DNA of 64,000 bases from Streptomyces sp. NBC_01481 (GCF_026339995.1 NZ_JAPEPT010000004.1:310001-374000); one strand, 5' to 3'. Counted from the stretch's first letter, positions 35,070-44,301 are shown. The notes: generated by a model from the letters alone, not told the origin. Translations and numbers: made by a program.

Positions 35070-35738
35070 ATGGTCCTCGACCTCCTCCTCATCGCGCTGG
35101 CCATCACGCTCGACCCACTGCCGATCATGGCTTTCGTCCTGGTGGTGTCGTCCACCAGGGGTGTGTGGAAAGGGCTGGTCTTCATCCTGGCCTGGCTGGC
35201 CTGTCTCGTCGCCGTGATGGCCCTGGTGCTGACGCTGACCGGCGGAGATCCGCCGTCGCCCAGATCCGCGCCGTCGACGGCGGGGATCGCGGTGAAGCTC
35301 GCCATCGGCGTCGGGCTGGTCGTCTACGGCGAACGCCGGCGACGGCGCATGCGATCGGCCCGCGAGTCGTCGTCCTACCGCTCCACGTCGTCCGCTTCCG
35401 TGACCTCCCGGATGGACCGCAGTTCGATCTGGGCGGCGGCAGGACTTGCCGTGTTCCTGCAGCCCTGGGGCATGGTCGCTGCGGGCGCGGCCACGGTCCT
35501 CGAGGCCGACCTGTCGCACTCTTCGTCGTTCCTGGCGCTGTTCGGATTCGCGATCCTGGCCACCGCGAGCCTGCTCGCCGCCGAGCTGTACGTCGTGTTC
35601 GCTCCTGAGGCTGCCCAGGCGCGGCTGATGAAACTGCGCGCTTGGATGCAAGGCCACCAGGAACAGGCGATCGTGGTGATCTGTCTCCTGCTCGGCCTGT
35701 GGCTGACCGGGAACAGCATCTACCAGCTGACCAGTTGA
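35070..35738 (+). CDS. GAP-family (Sap/LysE-like) membrane protein
   Basis: A 222-residue protein with about six hydrophobic segments starting MVLDLLLIALAITLDPLPIM, which is the usual beginning of the actinobacterial GAP/SfLAP family. An Arg/Ser-rich cytoplasmic loop separates the halves. Members are linked to glycopeptidolipid or small-molecule export, but the substrate here is unknown. It is divergent from the BrkB gene. Confidence 0.8.
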   Translation: MVLDLLLIALAITLDPLPIMAFVLVVSSTRGVWKGLVFILAWLACLVAVMALVLTLTGGDPPSPRSAPSTAGIAVKLAIGVGLVVYGERRRRRMRSARESSSYRSTSSASVTSRMDRSSIWAAAGLAVFLQPWGMVAAGAATVLEADLSHSSSFLALFGFAILATASLLAAELYVVFAPEAAQARLMKLRAWMQGHQEQAIVVICLLLGLWLTGNSIYQLTS

Positions 35739-35907
35739 CGTGCGTCATTCTGCCGACTGACGTGCGGCACCCTGCGGAAGTGCGAAGCCCTGCCCAGGGT
35801 GCTGCAATGGTTGAAAAGGGCCGTTCGTCGCCGTCTCTCGCGGCGAGCGCCGCCGGACATGAGCGGCGGGCCAGGCCCGGACCCCGAACCGCTCGTGAGG
35901 AGTGGCC

Positions 35908-36345
35908 ATGAGCGATGACGTGGAACAAATGGGACCCGTCGACTACGTGGTCGTCGAGTTCCCCGGCAACCGCATGACGGGCGAGGGCTTCCCGATCCTC
36001 CTCGACCTGGTCGAACGGGGCATCATCCGCATCCTCGACCTCCTGTTCATCCGTAAGGACAGTGATGGGTCTGTTGCGGCACTGGACCTGAAGGATTTCG
36101 GGGACGAGGTGGATCTGACGGTCTTCGAGGGCGCTTCGTCCGGTCTGCTGGGCCAGGACGACATCCAAGAGGCCGCGAACGCGCTGGAGCCGAACAGCTC
36201 CGCCGGAATCCTGATCTACGAGAACGTCTGGGCGGCACCTTTCGCGCGGGCCATGCGGCGCAGCGGTGGGCAGTTGGTGGCGAGCGGGCGCATTCCCGTC
36301 CAAGCGCTGCTCGCCTCGCTGGACGCGACCGAAGCGACCGCGTGA
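35908..36345 (+). CDS. DUF6325 family protein
   Basis: A 145-residue protein. The core GPVDYVVVEFPGNRMTGEGF, IIRILDLLFIRKDSDGSVAA and GILIYENVWAAPFARAMRRS is characteristic of DUF6325 proteins, which are small, soluble and of unknown role. GAGGAG lies six bases upstream of ATG 35908. It is followed 27 bases later by a SHOCT-domain gene, and this pair recurs in Streptomyces. Confidence 0.8.
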   Translation: MSDDVEQMGPVDYVVVEFPGNRMTGEGFPILLDLVERGIIRILDLLFIRKDSDGSVAALDLKDFGDEVDLTVFEGASSGLLGQDDIQEAANALEPNSSAGILIYENVWAAPFARAMRRSGGQLVASGRIPVQALLASLDATEATA

Positions 36346-36372
36346 GCCGCACACCCTGGGAGATGAGTGAAC

Positions 36373-36651
36373 ATGCCCGGACTTCTTCGTGGTGTCGCCC
36401 GCACCGCCGTCGTCGCCGGAACCGCCACCGCGGTGTCCAACCGCGTGTCGCGGCGGCAGGCCGGCCGATGGGCACAGCAGGACGATCAGCAACAGGCGAG
36501 CCAGCAGGCCGCGGCGCCCCCTCCGCCTCCCCCTGGCGACGACATGACCGCCAAGATGGATCAGCTCAAGCAACTGGGTGACCTCAAGGCTCAAGGGGTA
36601 CTGACCGAAGAGGAATTCGCGGCACAGAAGGCCAAGATCCTCGGTAGCTGA
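36373..36651 (+). CDS. SHOCT-domain small protein
   Basis: A 92-residue protein with an N-terminal hydrophobic patch (VARTAVVAGTATAVSNRVSR), a Gln/Ala and Pro-rich linker and a C-terminal SHOCT motif (LKQLGDLKAQGVLTEEEFAA QKAKIL). SHOCT motifs are oligomerisation or nucleic-acid-related tags. GTG 36367 two codons upstream is an alternative start with closer ribosome spacing. It forms a likely operon with the DUF6325 gene. Confidence 0.82.
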   Translation: MPGLLRGVARTAVVAGTATAVSNRVSRRQAGRWAQQDDQQQASQQAAAPPPPPPGDDMTAKMDQLKQLGDLKAQGVLTEEEFAAQKAKILGS

Positions 36652-36699
36652 CACCGGACGCGGTGTGGGGTATGCCTGTTCCAGGAGACAGGAGCAGAC

Positions 36700-36990
36700 A
36701 TGCGTACCGAGATGTGGGTTGTGGTGGCGGTCGTCGCGGCTCTGATCGCCGCCACGGTGGTGCTTGCGGGCGTGCTCCTGGTCAGACTCGTGAGGGCACG
36801 GCGGCTGCTGCGGGACGCCGGAATTCCGGTGGAGAACAAGGTGATCTTCTGGGGCGCCCTGATCTACCTGGCGAGCCCGGTCGACCTGCTGCCCGACCCG
36901 GTGCTTCTCGACGACATCGGCGTCCTGCTGCTCGCGCTGCGTTCCCTGCAGTCCGCGGTGGACAGCGCAGGCGTCGCCCGCCGGCCCTGA
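36700..36990 (+). CDS. DUF1232 (YkvA-like) membrane protein
   Basis: A 96-residue protein with one strong N-terminal membrane helix (WVVVAVVAALIAATVVLAGV) followed by the DUF1232 motif VIFWGALIYLASPVDLLPDP. Members are small envelope proteins of unknown role. GGAG lies upstream of ATG 36700. It is 48 bases after the SHOCT gene, same strand. Confidence 0.82.
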   Translation: MRTEMWVVVAVVAALIAATVVLAGVLLVRLVRARRLLRDAGIPVENKVIFWGALIYLASPVDLLPDPVLLDDIGVLLLALRSLQSAVDSAGVARRP

Positions 36991-37057
36991 AGCCGCGGCC
37001 GTATCTGTCGAAGCGCCCGGGACCGGTGTTGTCAGACCCCTCCGCTACGTTGCCACC

Positions 37058-37753
37058 ATGACGGAATTCGTACTGGTTGCAGGCGCGTGGCTCGGATCGT
37101 GGGCGTGGGACGAGGTGGTGCCGGAGCTGCGTGCGGGCGGCCACGGCGCCCACCCCTTGACGCTCTCCGGCCTCGCCGACAAGCAAGGTGTTCCGGCCGG
37201 GCAGCAGACCCATGTCCAGGACATCGTCGACGAGGTCGAACGCCTCGATCTGCGCGAGGTCGTCCTGGTCGGACACAGCTACTCGGGCATCCCGGTCGGT
37301 CAGGCGGCTGAGCGGATCGGCGACCGCCTGGCCCGCGTGGTCTTCGTCGACTCCAACGTTCCTGCCGACGGCGAGTCGTTCGTGTCCGGCTGGTGGGAGG
37401 GCCCGGCGAAGCTGGAGGCCGCGATCGCCGGGAACGGTGGCTTCTGGGCACCGCTGACCGCGGCCGACTGCGACGGCCAGGGGCTCACCGATGAGCAGAT
37501 CGCACGGTTCGTGGGCGGCTCGACACCGCACCCGCGTGCCTCTCTGGCCGAGCCGGCCGTGCTGGCTCGCCCGCTCGGCGAGCTTCCGGTGACGTACATC
37601 AAATGCCTGCTCGACGGCCCCGAACCGAACCCCGACGTGGCCGAGCTGCTGGCCAGCGAGCACTGGCGGCTTGTCACGATGGACACTGGCCACTGGCCCA
37701 TGTTCTCCCAGCCGCGCGAGCTGGCACGGATCCTCCTGGAGGCGGCCGGGTAA
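37058..37753 (+). CDS. Alpha/beta hydrolase (methylesterase/EstC-like)
   Basis: A 231-residue alpha/beta-hydrolase with the nucleophile elbow LVGHSYSGIPVGQAAERI, an oxyanion region FVLVAGAWLGSWAWDEV near the N-terminus and the terminal His in MDTGHWPMFSQP. This arrangement resembles plant methylesterases and bacterial EstC-like esterases. There is no signal peptide. The substrate is unknown. Confidence 0.82.
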   Translation: MTEFVLVAGAWLGSWAWDEVVPELRAGGHGAHPLTLSGLADKQGVPAGQQTHVQDIVDEVERLDLREVVLVGHSYSGIPVGQAAERIGDRLARVVFVDSNVPADGESFVSGWWEGPAKLEAAIAGNGGFWAPLTAADCDGQGLTDEQIARFVGGSTPHPRASLAEPAVLARPLGELPVTYIKCLLDGPEPNPDVAELLASEHWRLVTMDTGHWPMFSQPRELARILLEAAG

Positions 37754-37820
37754 GCGCGTTCGAGTCGGACAGGAACGGGCCATATCTGACGAGGTGGCAG
37801 GTGGGCTGCGTTCACGAGTG

Positions 37821-38279
37821 CTATGCCGGTGCTTGTGCTGACAGCAGTCTCTCCAGCTTGTCGAGGGCTTGAGTCCAGCCTGCCTCGTGCAGGGCGTAGC
37901 GCTCCTCAGTGGCGAAGTCGCCGTGCGTGAGGACCAGCTCTGTGGCCGTCCAGCCGAGATCGTGGAGGGTGAGCGTCACCACTGTCTCCCGGTCGTCGGG
38001 GGTGGGGGGCTCCCAGCGGAAGGTGTAGGACAGGTGAGCCGGCGGGTCGACACCGAGGAACTGGCCCGTCAGGTGGAAGAGATCTCCTTCCGGAGGCTGC
38101 ATGGCGATGCGATAGTCGCCGCCGGTCCGGAGGTCGCTGTCCACACGGGGAATGGCGAATCCGTCCGGACCGAACCACTTCGCCAGCTCCTGCGGTTCGG
38201 TCAGGGCCCGGAACACAGCCGCGCGCGGTGCGCGCACGATGCGCTGCAGATGCAGGGTCGGACGGGCTCTGTTCGTCAT
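37821..38279 (-). CDS. SRPBCC (AHSA1-type) protein
   Basis: A 152-residue START/AHA1-like protein. Typical segments are LQRIVRAPRAAVFRALTEPQ and ELAKWFGPDGFAIPRVDSDLR followed by RWEPPTPDDRETVVTLTLHD. These proteins bind small hydrophobic ligands or stress partners. AGGAGG is six bases from ATG 38279. It is downstream of the TetR gene in the same direction (about 40 bases), so it is a candidate regulated gene. Confidence 0.85.
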   Translation of the reverse strand: MTNRARPTLHLQRIVRAPRAAVFRALTEPQELAKWFGPDGFAIPRVDSDLRTGGDYRIAMQPPEGDLFHLTGQFLGVDPPAHLSYTFRWEPPTPDDRETVVTLTLHDLGWTATELVLTHGDFATEERYALHEAGWTQALDKLERLLSAQAPA

Positions 38280-38322
38280 CACGGACCTCCTCGGGTCAGG
38301 GGCCGCAGGGTGGCACTTGGCT

Positions 38323-38964
38323 TCATGTGACGGAGTTCTGGTGCGCCTGGCTCTCAGGCGTGGGCCGGGCGTCGAGGGCGCGCAGAAGGTGCTCGACCAG
38401 GCGGTCGAAGTAATCGGGCTCCAGGTGCGCGTGGCGGACGCTCAACCGCCAGTAGACGGGGGCGGCGAGCAGGTCGAGGGCGAGTTCGAGATCGAGGTCG
38501 GTGGGCAGTTCGCCGCGCTCGACGGCCCGCCGCAGTATGGCCGTGCCGAGTGCGCGTCTCGGTTCGCCGATGGTGGTACGTATCGCCTCGGCCAGGGCCG
38601 GGTTGCGCACGGCCTCTGCGGTCAGGTCCGGCAGGATCGTCGCCACGTGGGGATCGGTCAGCCAGTCGTGCAGCGCCTGCAGTACGGACTGCAGGTCCTC
38701 GCGGAGTGAGACGCCCTCGGGAACGTCGGCGAGCGGGACGACGCTGAACTCCGACAGCACCGCGATCACCATGTCCTGTTTGGACGGCCAGCGGCGATAG
38801 AGGGCACTCTTGCCGACCCCGGCGCGTCTGGCCACCGCCTCCATCGCCAGTCGCGCATAGCCGTGCGCGGCCAGTTCCTCCAGGACGGCCTCGGTGATGG
38901 CGGTGGTGATCCGCGGCCGGAAGAGGGCGTTGCCGGTCGGGGCGCGCCGGGGGACTTCGGACAT
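38323..38964 (-). CDS. TetR-family transcriptional regulator
   Basis: A 213-residue repressor. The N-terminal helix-turn-helix is TEAVLEELAAHGYARLAMEA, VARRAGVGKSALYRRWPSKQ, with a large C-terminal ligand-binding part. A perfect 18-bp palindrome lies 21 bases upstream of its start codon (38985-39002) and is probably its own operator. The SRPBCC gene follows on the same strand. Confidence 0.9.
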   Translation of the reverse strand: MSEVPRRAPTGNALFRPRITTAITEAVLEELAAHGYARLAMEAVARRAGVGKSALYRRWPSKQDMVIAVLSEFSVVPLADVPEGVSLREDLQSVLQALHDWLTDPHVATILPDLTAEAVRNPALAEAIRTTIGEPRRALGTAILRRAVERGELPTDLDLELALDLLAAPVYWRLSVRHAHLEPDYFDRLVEHLLRALDARPTPESQAHQNSVT

Positions 38965-38984
38965 GACTCAAGGCTACCTGTGGG

Positions 38985-39002
38985 CGGGACGGTACCGTCC
39001 CG
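38985..39002 (-). promoter_or_regulatory. Putative TetR operator
   Basis: CGGGACGGTACCGTCCCG is an 18-bp perfect palindrome located 21 bases upstream of the TetR start codon. It has the size and position of an autoregulatory operator. Confidence 0.7.
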
Positions 39003-39149
39003 TTCAGGGTCGAGGGGTTGTTCGCCGCGTTCGTTGAGGCCGACCGGGACGCCTCACCGCATGACGACGGGTCCGTTTCCGCCGGGGCAGCGGCAACCGG
39101 GCAGCGCCCGGGCGCTGCCGCCGCCTCCGGCGGGCCGTCGCCGTGACGT

Positions 39150-40607
39150 CTACGGCTTGGACGGCTTGCCCTTCGTCCCGATCCACGTGTGGAACAACTG
39201 GTCCAAGTCCTTGCCCGACTGCCGCTCCGACAGGCGGATGAACTGGGCAGTGGTCCCGTGTCCGTCGCGGTGGTCGGACGCCCACGTGCGCAGGATCCGG
39301 AAGAACGTCCTGTCGCCGACCGCCGTGCGCAGCTTGTGCAGAGCCATCGCCCCGCGCGCGTAGACGGGCGTATCGAAGATGTGCGCCCCGCTGCCGGGGT
39401 CGGCGGGCGGGAACGCCCACAGGTCGCTGCTCGCCGGGCCGGCGTAGAGGGCGTCGAAGGTCTTCTGTGCGCTCTGGCCGCCGTGCTGTTCGTCGTAGAG
39501 CCACTCGGCGTAGGTCGCGAAGCCCTCGTTGAGCCAGATGTCCTTCCAGGTAGTGAGGGAGACAGAGTTCCCGAACCACTGGTGCGCGCTCTCGTGGACC
39601 AGGGTGCTGAGGTCCGGCGCCCGGTCGTACACCGGCCGTACCTGGGTCTCCAGGGCGTATCCCGCCTGCGGGGCACGGTCGACGATGGCTCCCGCGCCCT
39701 TGAAGGGGTAGGGGCCGAAGAGCTTGCTCTCCCACGCCAGGACCGACGGCAGCTTCTTGAGTACGGGCGCCGAGGCGGCCGCCTCACGGGGGTCGACGGC
39801 GTTGAAGACCTTGAGGCCGCCGGGCGTGGTGTACTGCTCGACCTTGAACGTGCCCACCGTCGCCATGGCGAGGTACGCCGCCATCGGCTCGGACTGCCGC
39901 CAGCGGAAGGTGGTACGTCCGTTGGCCGTCTTCTGCCCGCGGAAGACACCGTTGGACACGGCGGTGCGCCCCGCGGGGACAGTGATCGCGAAGTCGTAGG
40001 ACGCCTTGTCCTTGGGGTGGTTGTTGGCGGGGAACCACGTCATGGCGCCCTGCGGCTCACCGGCCACGAACGCCCCGTCATCGGTGGGGATCCACCCGTC
40101 GAGGGACCCGTCCGGATCGGTGACAGGCCCGGGAGTGCCCGCGTAGGTGACCGTGGTGCGGAACTCCTGGTCCTTGCGAAGGGGTTTCCTCGGGGAGACC
40201 ACGAGTTCCTGTCCGTCGCGGCGGAAGGCCGCCTTGGCGTGGTTGACCGTGATGCTCGTGACCTTCAGCCCCTTCAGGTCGAGGTCGAAGCGGGTCAGCC
40301 GCTCGGTGGCCCGGGCCGTGATGACCGCCCGTCCTTCGAGGTGACGGGTCTTCGGGTCGTATCCGAGGGTGAGGTCGTAGTGGTGGACGTTGTAACCGCC
40401 GTTGCCCGCCAGGGGAAAGTACGGGTCCCCCACACCGGACGAGCCCGTCGTAGCGGCCGCGGGCCCGGCGGCCGCGGCGAGCAGCGCCACGACGGCGGCG
40501 GGGAGGCCTGCCGCGACAACGGCGCCTCTCCGGTGGGGAGTCGCGCGCCCGGCGGTCTGCTGGAGGGGTGGCGTCACAAGGGCTCCTCTGGGCTCGGTAG
40601 TGATCAT
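39150..40607 (-). CDS. Secreted M1-family zinc aminopeptidase
   Basis: A 485-residue metallopeptidase. The N-terminus has a basic region and a hydrophobic signal (GAVVAAGLPAAVVALLAAAA) ending near PAAATTG, so the protein is exported. The zinc motif is HESAHQW, followed by the third ligand in NEGFATYAEW (HExxH-18-E). A substrate-binding Tyr lies in TPVYARGAMALHKL. It removes N-terminal residues from peptides outside the cell. The start could be ATG 40607 or GTG 40640; the former is used. Confidence 0.9.
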   Translation of the reverse strand: MITTEPRGALVTPPLQQTAGRATPHRRGAVVAAGLPAAVVALLAAAAGPAAATTGSSGVGDPYFPLAGNGGYNVHHYDLTLGYDPKTRHLEGRAVITARATERLTRFDLDLKGLKVTSITVNHAKAAFRRDGQELVVSPRKPLRKDQEFRTTVTYAGTPGPVTDPDGSLDGWIPTDDGAFVAGEPQGAMTWFPANNHPKDKASYDFAITVPAGRTAVSNGVFRGQKTANGRTTFRWRQSEPMAAYLAMATVGTFKVEQYTTPGGLKVFNAVDPREAAASAPVLKKLPSVLAWESKLFGPYPFKGAGAIVDRAPQAGYALETQVRPVYDRAPDLSTLVHESAHQWFGNSVSLTTWKDIWLNEGFATYAEWLYDEQHGGQSAQKTFDALYAGPASSDLWAFPPADPGSGAHIFDTPVYARGAMALHKLRTAVGDRTFFRILRTWASDHRDGHGTTAQFIRLSERQSGKDLDQLFHTWIGTKGKPSKP

Positions 40608-40703
40608 TCGGGCCCAGCCTATGGGTCTCCTCCGCCCCAAAACTCCCTCGAATCAGTCAAGTCACGCCCAATGCCCGGCGCAGGGACGGTACTTGGCTGT
40701 CCA

Positions 40704-41072
40704 TCAGGTCTCCTCTTCCATACGGATGGCCTTCCTGAGGTCCTCGAACGCCTCGCCGGGTTTGTTCCCGTGCATCTCCAGAAGCGCTGCGGCGATGGCA
40801 TCGAGCTTGCGCTGGATGGCGTGCTCGGCCCGCCGCTCCGAGTTCTTGAGCAGGGCCAGGAGCAGCAGAGTGACGGCAGTCATCGATTCTCCGGCGAGCA
40901 GCAGCCACTGGTCCGAAAGCTTCAGGGCGTGGGCGACGGCGACGAGTGCCACCAACGCCAGACACACTCCGAAGAACACGGGTGAGCTGGTGAAGTTCGA
41001 TGCCCGCTCCGCCAGCCGGGCGAACAGTCCGGGCTCGTCGCCACCGCGGTCGGCGGGATGCTGAAAAGTCAT
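40704..41072 (-). CDS. Low-affinity iron permease family protein
   Basis: A 122-residue membrane protein with two central helices (FFGVCLALVALVAVAHALKL and AVTLLLLALLKNSERR) and a C-terminal amphipathic stretch, matching the bacterial 'low affinity iron permease' family. Direct evidence for iron transport by bacterial members is thin. It is divergent from hypX, 200 bases apart. Confidence 0.8.
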   Translation of the reverse strand: MTFQHPADRGGDEPGLFARLAERASNFTSSPVFFGVCLALVALVAVAHALKLSDQWLLLAGESMTAVTLLLLALLKNSERRAEHAIQRKLDAIAAALLEMHGNKPGEAFEDLRKAIRMEEET

Positions 41073-41272
41073 GCGACGTGCCTACCCGACGGCGTCGTGC
41101 GCGAACGCCGGGGCCGCACATGCCGCGGGACCGAACCGCCGGGTGGCCGTCGCCATGTCCGCTTTCGGGTGACCTCGTGGCCCGGCGCCGCCATGGCCTA
41201 TCCGGCGTACTCGACGATCACAGGCGGCCGGGGAGACCCCTGCCTGAGACATCGACCGCTGGGAGGCCCGCC

Positions 41273-43066
41273 ATGCACATTCTGCTTGTCGCCACGGCGT
41301 TCAACAGCCTCACGCAGCGCCTCCACGCCGAACTGAGGGATCACGGTCACAGCGTGGCGGTGGAACTCGCGGTGCACGGCGAGTCCTTGACCGACGCCGT
41401 ACGCCGTCATGAGCCCCAGCTCGTCGTCGCGCCGATGCTGAAGACGGCGATCCCGCGCGAGGTGTGGTCCGCGCACACATGCCTTGTCGTCCATCCGGGG
41501 CCCGTCGGAGACCGCGGGCCCTCGTCCCTCGACTGGGCGATTCACGAGGACGCCGGCGAGTGGGGTGTCACGGTCCTGCAGGCCAACGCGGAGATGGACG
41601 CGGGCGACGTCTGGGCCTCAGTCGTCTGCCCGGTGCCGCCGGTGGCCAAGAGCGACCTCTACCGCGGCGAGGTGTCCGACGCGGCGGTGGCTGCGGTGCT
41701 GCTGGCGGTGGAGCGGTTCGCCACCGGGACGTACTCCCCGCGGGCGCAGACCGAAGGCGGTGCGGGATCCGGCCGAGCCCGGCCGTATCTCGATCAGAGC
41801 GTCCGGCGGATCGACTGGGCTTCGGAGTCCACCGAGACGATTCTCCGCAAGCTGCGGGCCGCGGACTCGCAGCCCGGCGTACGGGACGAACTGCTGGGCG
41901 GCGAGTGGTACTTGCACGGGGGCCACCGCGAGTACGAGCTGCGCGGCCACCCCGGCGACCTTCTTGCGACCCGGGCCGGAGCCGTCTGCCGGGCGACGAC
42001 AGACGGCGCCGTATGGATTCCCGAGCTGCGGGCCCGGCGCGGGCCGGGGCAGCCCCCCACGTTCAAGCTGCCTGCCGTCACGGCGCTCGCCGGCCGGCTG
42101 CCCGCCTTGCCACAGAGCCCCGCGCCCTCGCGTCCGGACGGCCAGCGGCGTGTCTGGACCGACATCAGCTACCGCGAAGAACGCAATGTCGGCTTCCTCT
42201 CGTTCTCGTTCCCCGGCGGCGCGATGAGCACCACGCAGTGCCGGCGCCTGCTGGCGGCCTATCGCGAGGCCTGCTCGCGCCCTACGTCGGTGCTGGTCCT
42301 CGGTGGCGGCCGGGTCTTCTCCAACGGCATCCACCTCAATGTCATCGAAGCAGCCGAAGACCCCGGCGCGGAGTCCTGGGCGAACATCAACGCCATCGAC
42401 GATCTGGTCGAGGCCGTACTGACGACCACCGACCGGCTGGTGGTCGCCGCAGTCGGCGGGTACGCCGCCGCGGGCGGGGTGATGCTCGCACTGGCGGCGG
42501 ACGAGGTGTGGTGCAGAGCGGGCACCGTGCTGAACCCGCACTACCGGCTGATGGGGCTGTACGGCTCCGAGTTCTGGACGTACACGCTGCCTCGCCGAGT
42601 CGGTCCGGCAGTGGCCGAGCGTCTGATGCGCCAGGCTCTGCCCGTCAGCGGGACGGCCGCGCATCGGCTGGGCCTTGTCGACCGTCTCGTCGAGTGCACC
42701 CCACAGGACTTCGCCGCAGAGGCGGCCCGGCTCGCCGGACATCTCGCTTCCCTGCCCGCCGTGCAGCAGCGGATCGCCGCGAAGAAGGCCGAACGGGACC
42801 ACCAGGAGAGCCTCAGGCCGCTCGCCGCCTTCCGGGAAGAGGAGCTGGCCCACATGCGGCGGGCATTCTCCGACCCGTCGGCCCCGTACCACGCGTTGCG
42901 TCGCGCATTCGTCCGCAAGGAGAAGCCGCTGCGAACGCCGCCGCATCTGGGCGTTGCGGTGCCGGCAGTGCGCATGACGGATCAGCTCCGCTCCGAGCCC
43001 CGTGTCACTGAACCGGCCCCCGATATCTCGGCCCCGGAGCCGGATGCCTGTTACCAAGAAGGCTGA
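41273..43066 (+). CDS. hypX: HypX/HoxX, CO-ligand-forming hydrogenase maturation protein
   Basis: A 597-residue two-domain protein. The N-terminal half (1-260) is formyltransferase-like (THCLVVHPGPVGDRGPSSLDW, GVTVLQANAEMDAGDVWA). The C-terminal half (290-560) is enoyl-CoA-hydratase/crotonase-like (VLVLGGGRVFSNGIHLNVIE, VAAVGGYAAAGGVMLALAADE). In aerobic hydrogen oxidisers HypX takes the formyl group of N10-formyl-tetrahydrofolate and makes the CO ligand of the Ni-Fe site. ATG 41273 has GGGAGG upstream. It heads the hydrogenase operon. Confidence 0.9.
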   Translation: MHILLVATAFNSLTQRLHAELRDHGHSVAVELAVHGESLTDAVRRHEPQLVVAPMLKTAIPREVWSAHTCLVVHPGPVGDRGPSSLDWAIHEDAGEWGVTVLQANAEMDAGDVWASVVCPVPPVAKSDLYRGEVSDAAVAAVLLAVERFATGTYSPRAQTEGGAGSGRARPYLDQSVRRIDWASESTETILRKLRAADSQPGVRDELLGGEWYLHGGHREYELRGHPGDLLATRAGAVCRATTDGAVWIPELRARRGPGQPPTFKLPAVTALAGRLPALPQSPAPSRPDGQRRVWTDISYREERNVGFLSFSFPGGAMSTTQCRRLLAAYREACSRPTSVLVLGGGRVFSNGIHLNVIEAAEDPGAESWANINAIDDLVEAVLTTTDRLVVAAVGGYAAAGGVMLALAADEVWCRAGTVLNPHYRLMGLYGSEFWTYTLPRRVGPAVAERLMRQALPVSGTAAHRLGLVDRLVECTPQDFAAEAARLAGHLASLPAVQQRIAAKKAERDHQESLRPLAAFREEELAHMRRAFSDPSAPYHALRRAFVRKEKPLRTPPHLGVAVPAVRMTDQLRSEPRVTEPAPDISAPEPDACYQEG

Positions 43067-43114
43067 GACCGAAATGCCGACGTTCCTGCCATACCTCCCC
43101 GAGGGGGCATCCTG

Positions 43115-44203
43115 ATGAATGCAGCCACGCCGACCGCGGCCCAGGACACGGACGCCGCCGGGGGACCTGCCGACGAAGCGTCCCCGATCCATATCCTCTG
43201 GATCAATGCCGGGCTGAGCTGCGACGGCGACTCGGTAGCCCTGACGGCGGCCATGCAGCCGAGTATCGAGGAGATCGTCACCGGAGCGCTTCCCGGCCTG
43301 CCCAAGATCGCTGTTCACTGGCCTCTGATCGACTTCGAATGCGGTCCGGTCGGGGGAGCGGACACGTTCATCGAATGGTTCTTCAAAGGCGAGCGCGGCG
43401 AGATCGACCCGTTCGTCCTGGTGATCGAGGGATCGGTCCCCAATGAGTCGATCAAGCCGGAAGGCTACTGGTGCGGCTTCGGCGACAACCCCGAAACCGG
43501 CCAGCCGATCACCACCAGCGAATGGATCGACCGGCTCGCGCCCAAGGCACTGGCTGTCGTCGCGATCGGAACCTGTGCCACCTACGGCGGGATCCACGCC
43601 ATGGCGGGCAACCCGACCGGCGCGATGGGTGTGCCCGACTATCTGGGCTGGGACTGGAAGTCCAAGGCCGGCATCCCGATCGTGTGCGTGCCCGGCTGTC
43701 CGATCCAGCCCGACAACTTCTCCGAGACCCTGACCTACCTGCTCTACCAGGCGGCGGGCTCTGCTCCGATGATCCCGCTGGACGACAAGCTCCGGCCGAC
43801 CTGGTTGTTCGGTGCCACCGTGCACGAGGGATGCGATCGCGCGGGCTACTACGAACAGGGCCAGTTCGCCGAGACGTACGACTCACCCAAGTGTCTCGTC
43901 AAGCTCGGCTGCTGGGGCCCCGTCGTCAAGTGCAACGTCCCCAAGCGGGGCTGGATGAACGGGATCGGCGGCTGCCCGAACGTCGGAGGCATCTGCATCG
44001 CCTGCACGATGCCGGGATTCCCGGACAAGTTCATGCCGTTCATGGACGAACCGCCCGGCGCGAAGATCTCCAGCGCCGCCAGCGGTGTGTACGGCACGGT
44101 GATCCGCCGACTGCGGTCCATCACGGCCAAGACGGTCGACAAGGAGCCGAAGTGGCGCCACACGGGGGAGAAGCTGACCACCGGTTACCGGCGGCCCTGG
44201 TGA
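43115..44203 (+). CDS. hhyS: Actinobacterial-type (group 1h/5) [NiFe]-hydrogenase small subunit
   Basis: A 362-residue Fe-S subunit without a Tat signal, as in group 1h enzymes. Near the N-terminus the proximal-cluster motif reads AGLSCDGDSVAL: Cys36 is kept but the usual second Cys is replaced by Asp39, a hallmark of oxygen-tolerant atmospheric hydrogenases. Further ligands are in AIGTCATYGG, CVPGCPIQPDN, HEGCDRAGYY, KCLVKLGCWG and GGCPNVGGICIACTMPGFPD. It passes electrons from H2 to a respiratory partner. AGGGGG lies upstream of the ATG. Confidence 0.95.
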   Translation: MNAATPTAAQDTDAAGGPADEASPIHILWINAGLSCDGDSVALTAAMQPSIEEIVTGALPGLPKIAVHWPLIDFECGPVGGADTFIEWFFKGERGEIDPFVLVIEGSVPNESIKPEGYWCGFGDNPETGQPITTSEWIDRLAPKALAVVAIGTCATYGGIHAMAGNPTGAMGVPDYLGWDWKSKAGIPIVCVPGCPIQPDNFSETLTYLLYQAAGSAPMIPLDDKLRPTWLFGATVHEGCDRAGYYEQGQFAETYDSPKCLVKLGCWGPVVKCNVPKRGWMNGIGGCPNVGGICIACTMPGFPDKFMPFMDEPPGAKISSAASGVYGTVIRRLRSITAKTVDKEPKWRHTGEKLTTGYRRPW

Positions 44204-44213
44204 TCCCCTGCCC

Positions 44214-44265
44214 CATCCGCATCAGACCTCCCCGCGCCGCATCCGAATGAGACCTCCCCGCGCGA
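44214..44265 (+). repeat. Tandem 26-bp duplication between the hydrogenase subunits
   Basis: Unit 1 (44214-44239) begins CATCCGCATCAGACCTCCCC and unit 2 (44240-44265) begins CATCCGAATGAGACCTCCCC; three bases differ at most. They fill most of the 98-base gap between the small- and large-subunit genes. Confidence 0.8.
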
Positions 44266-44301
44266 CCCAACTCCAGCTTGAAGAAGGGCACGGCACTCAC
44301 G

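Noticed and set aside
38354..39949. A 531-residue Arg/Ser/Pro-rich minus-strand frame
   Set aside because: It crosses the TetR gene and the M1 peptidase in another phase and shows no codon bias.
41618..43825. A 735-residue open frame on the minus strand
   Set aside because: It runs antisense over hypX and the hydrogenase small subunit, both of which are certain.
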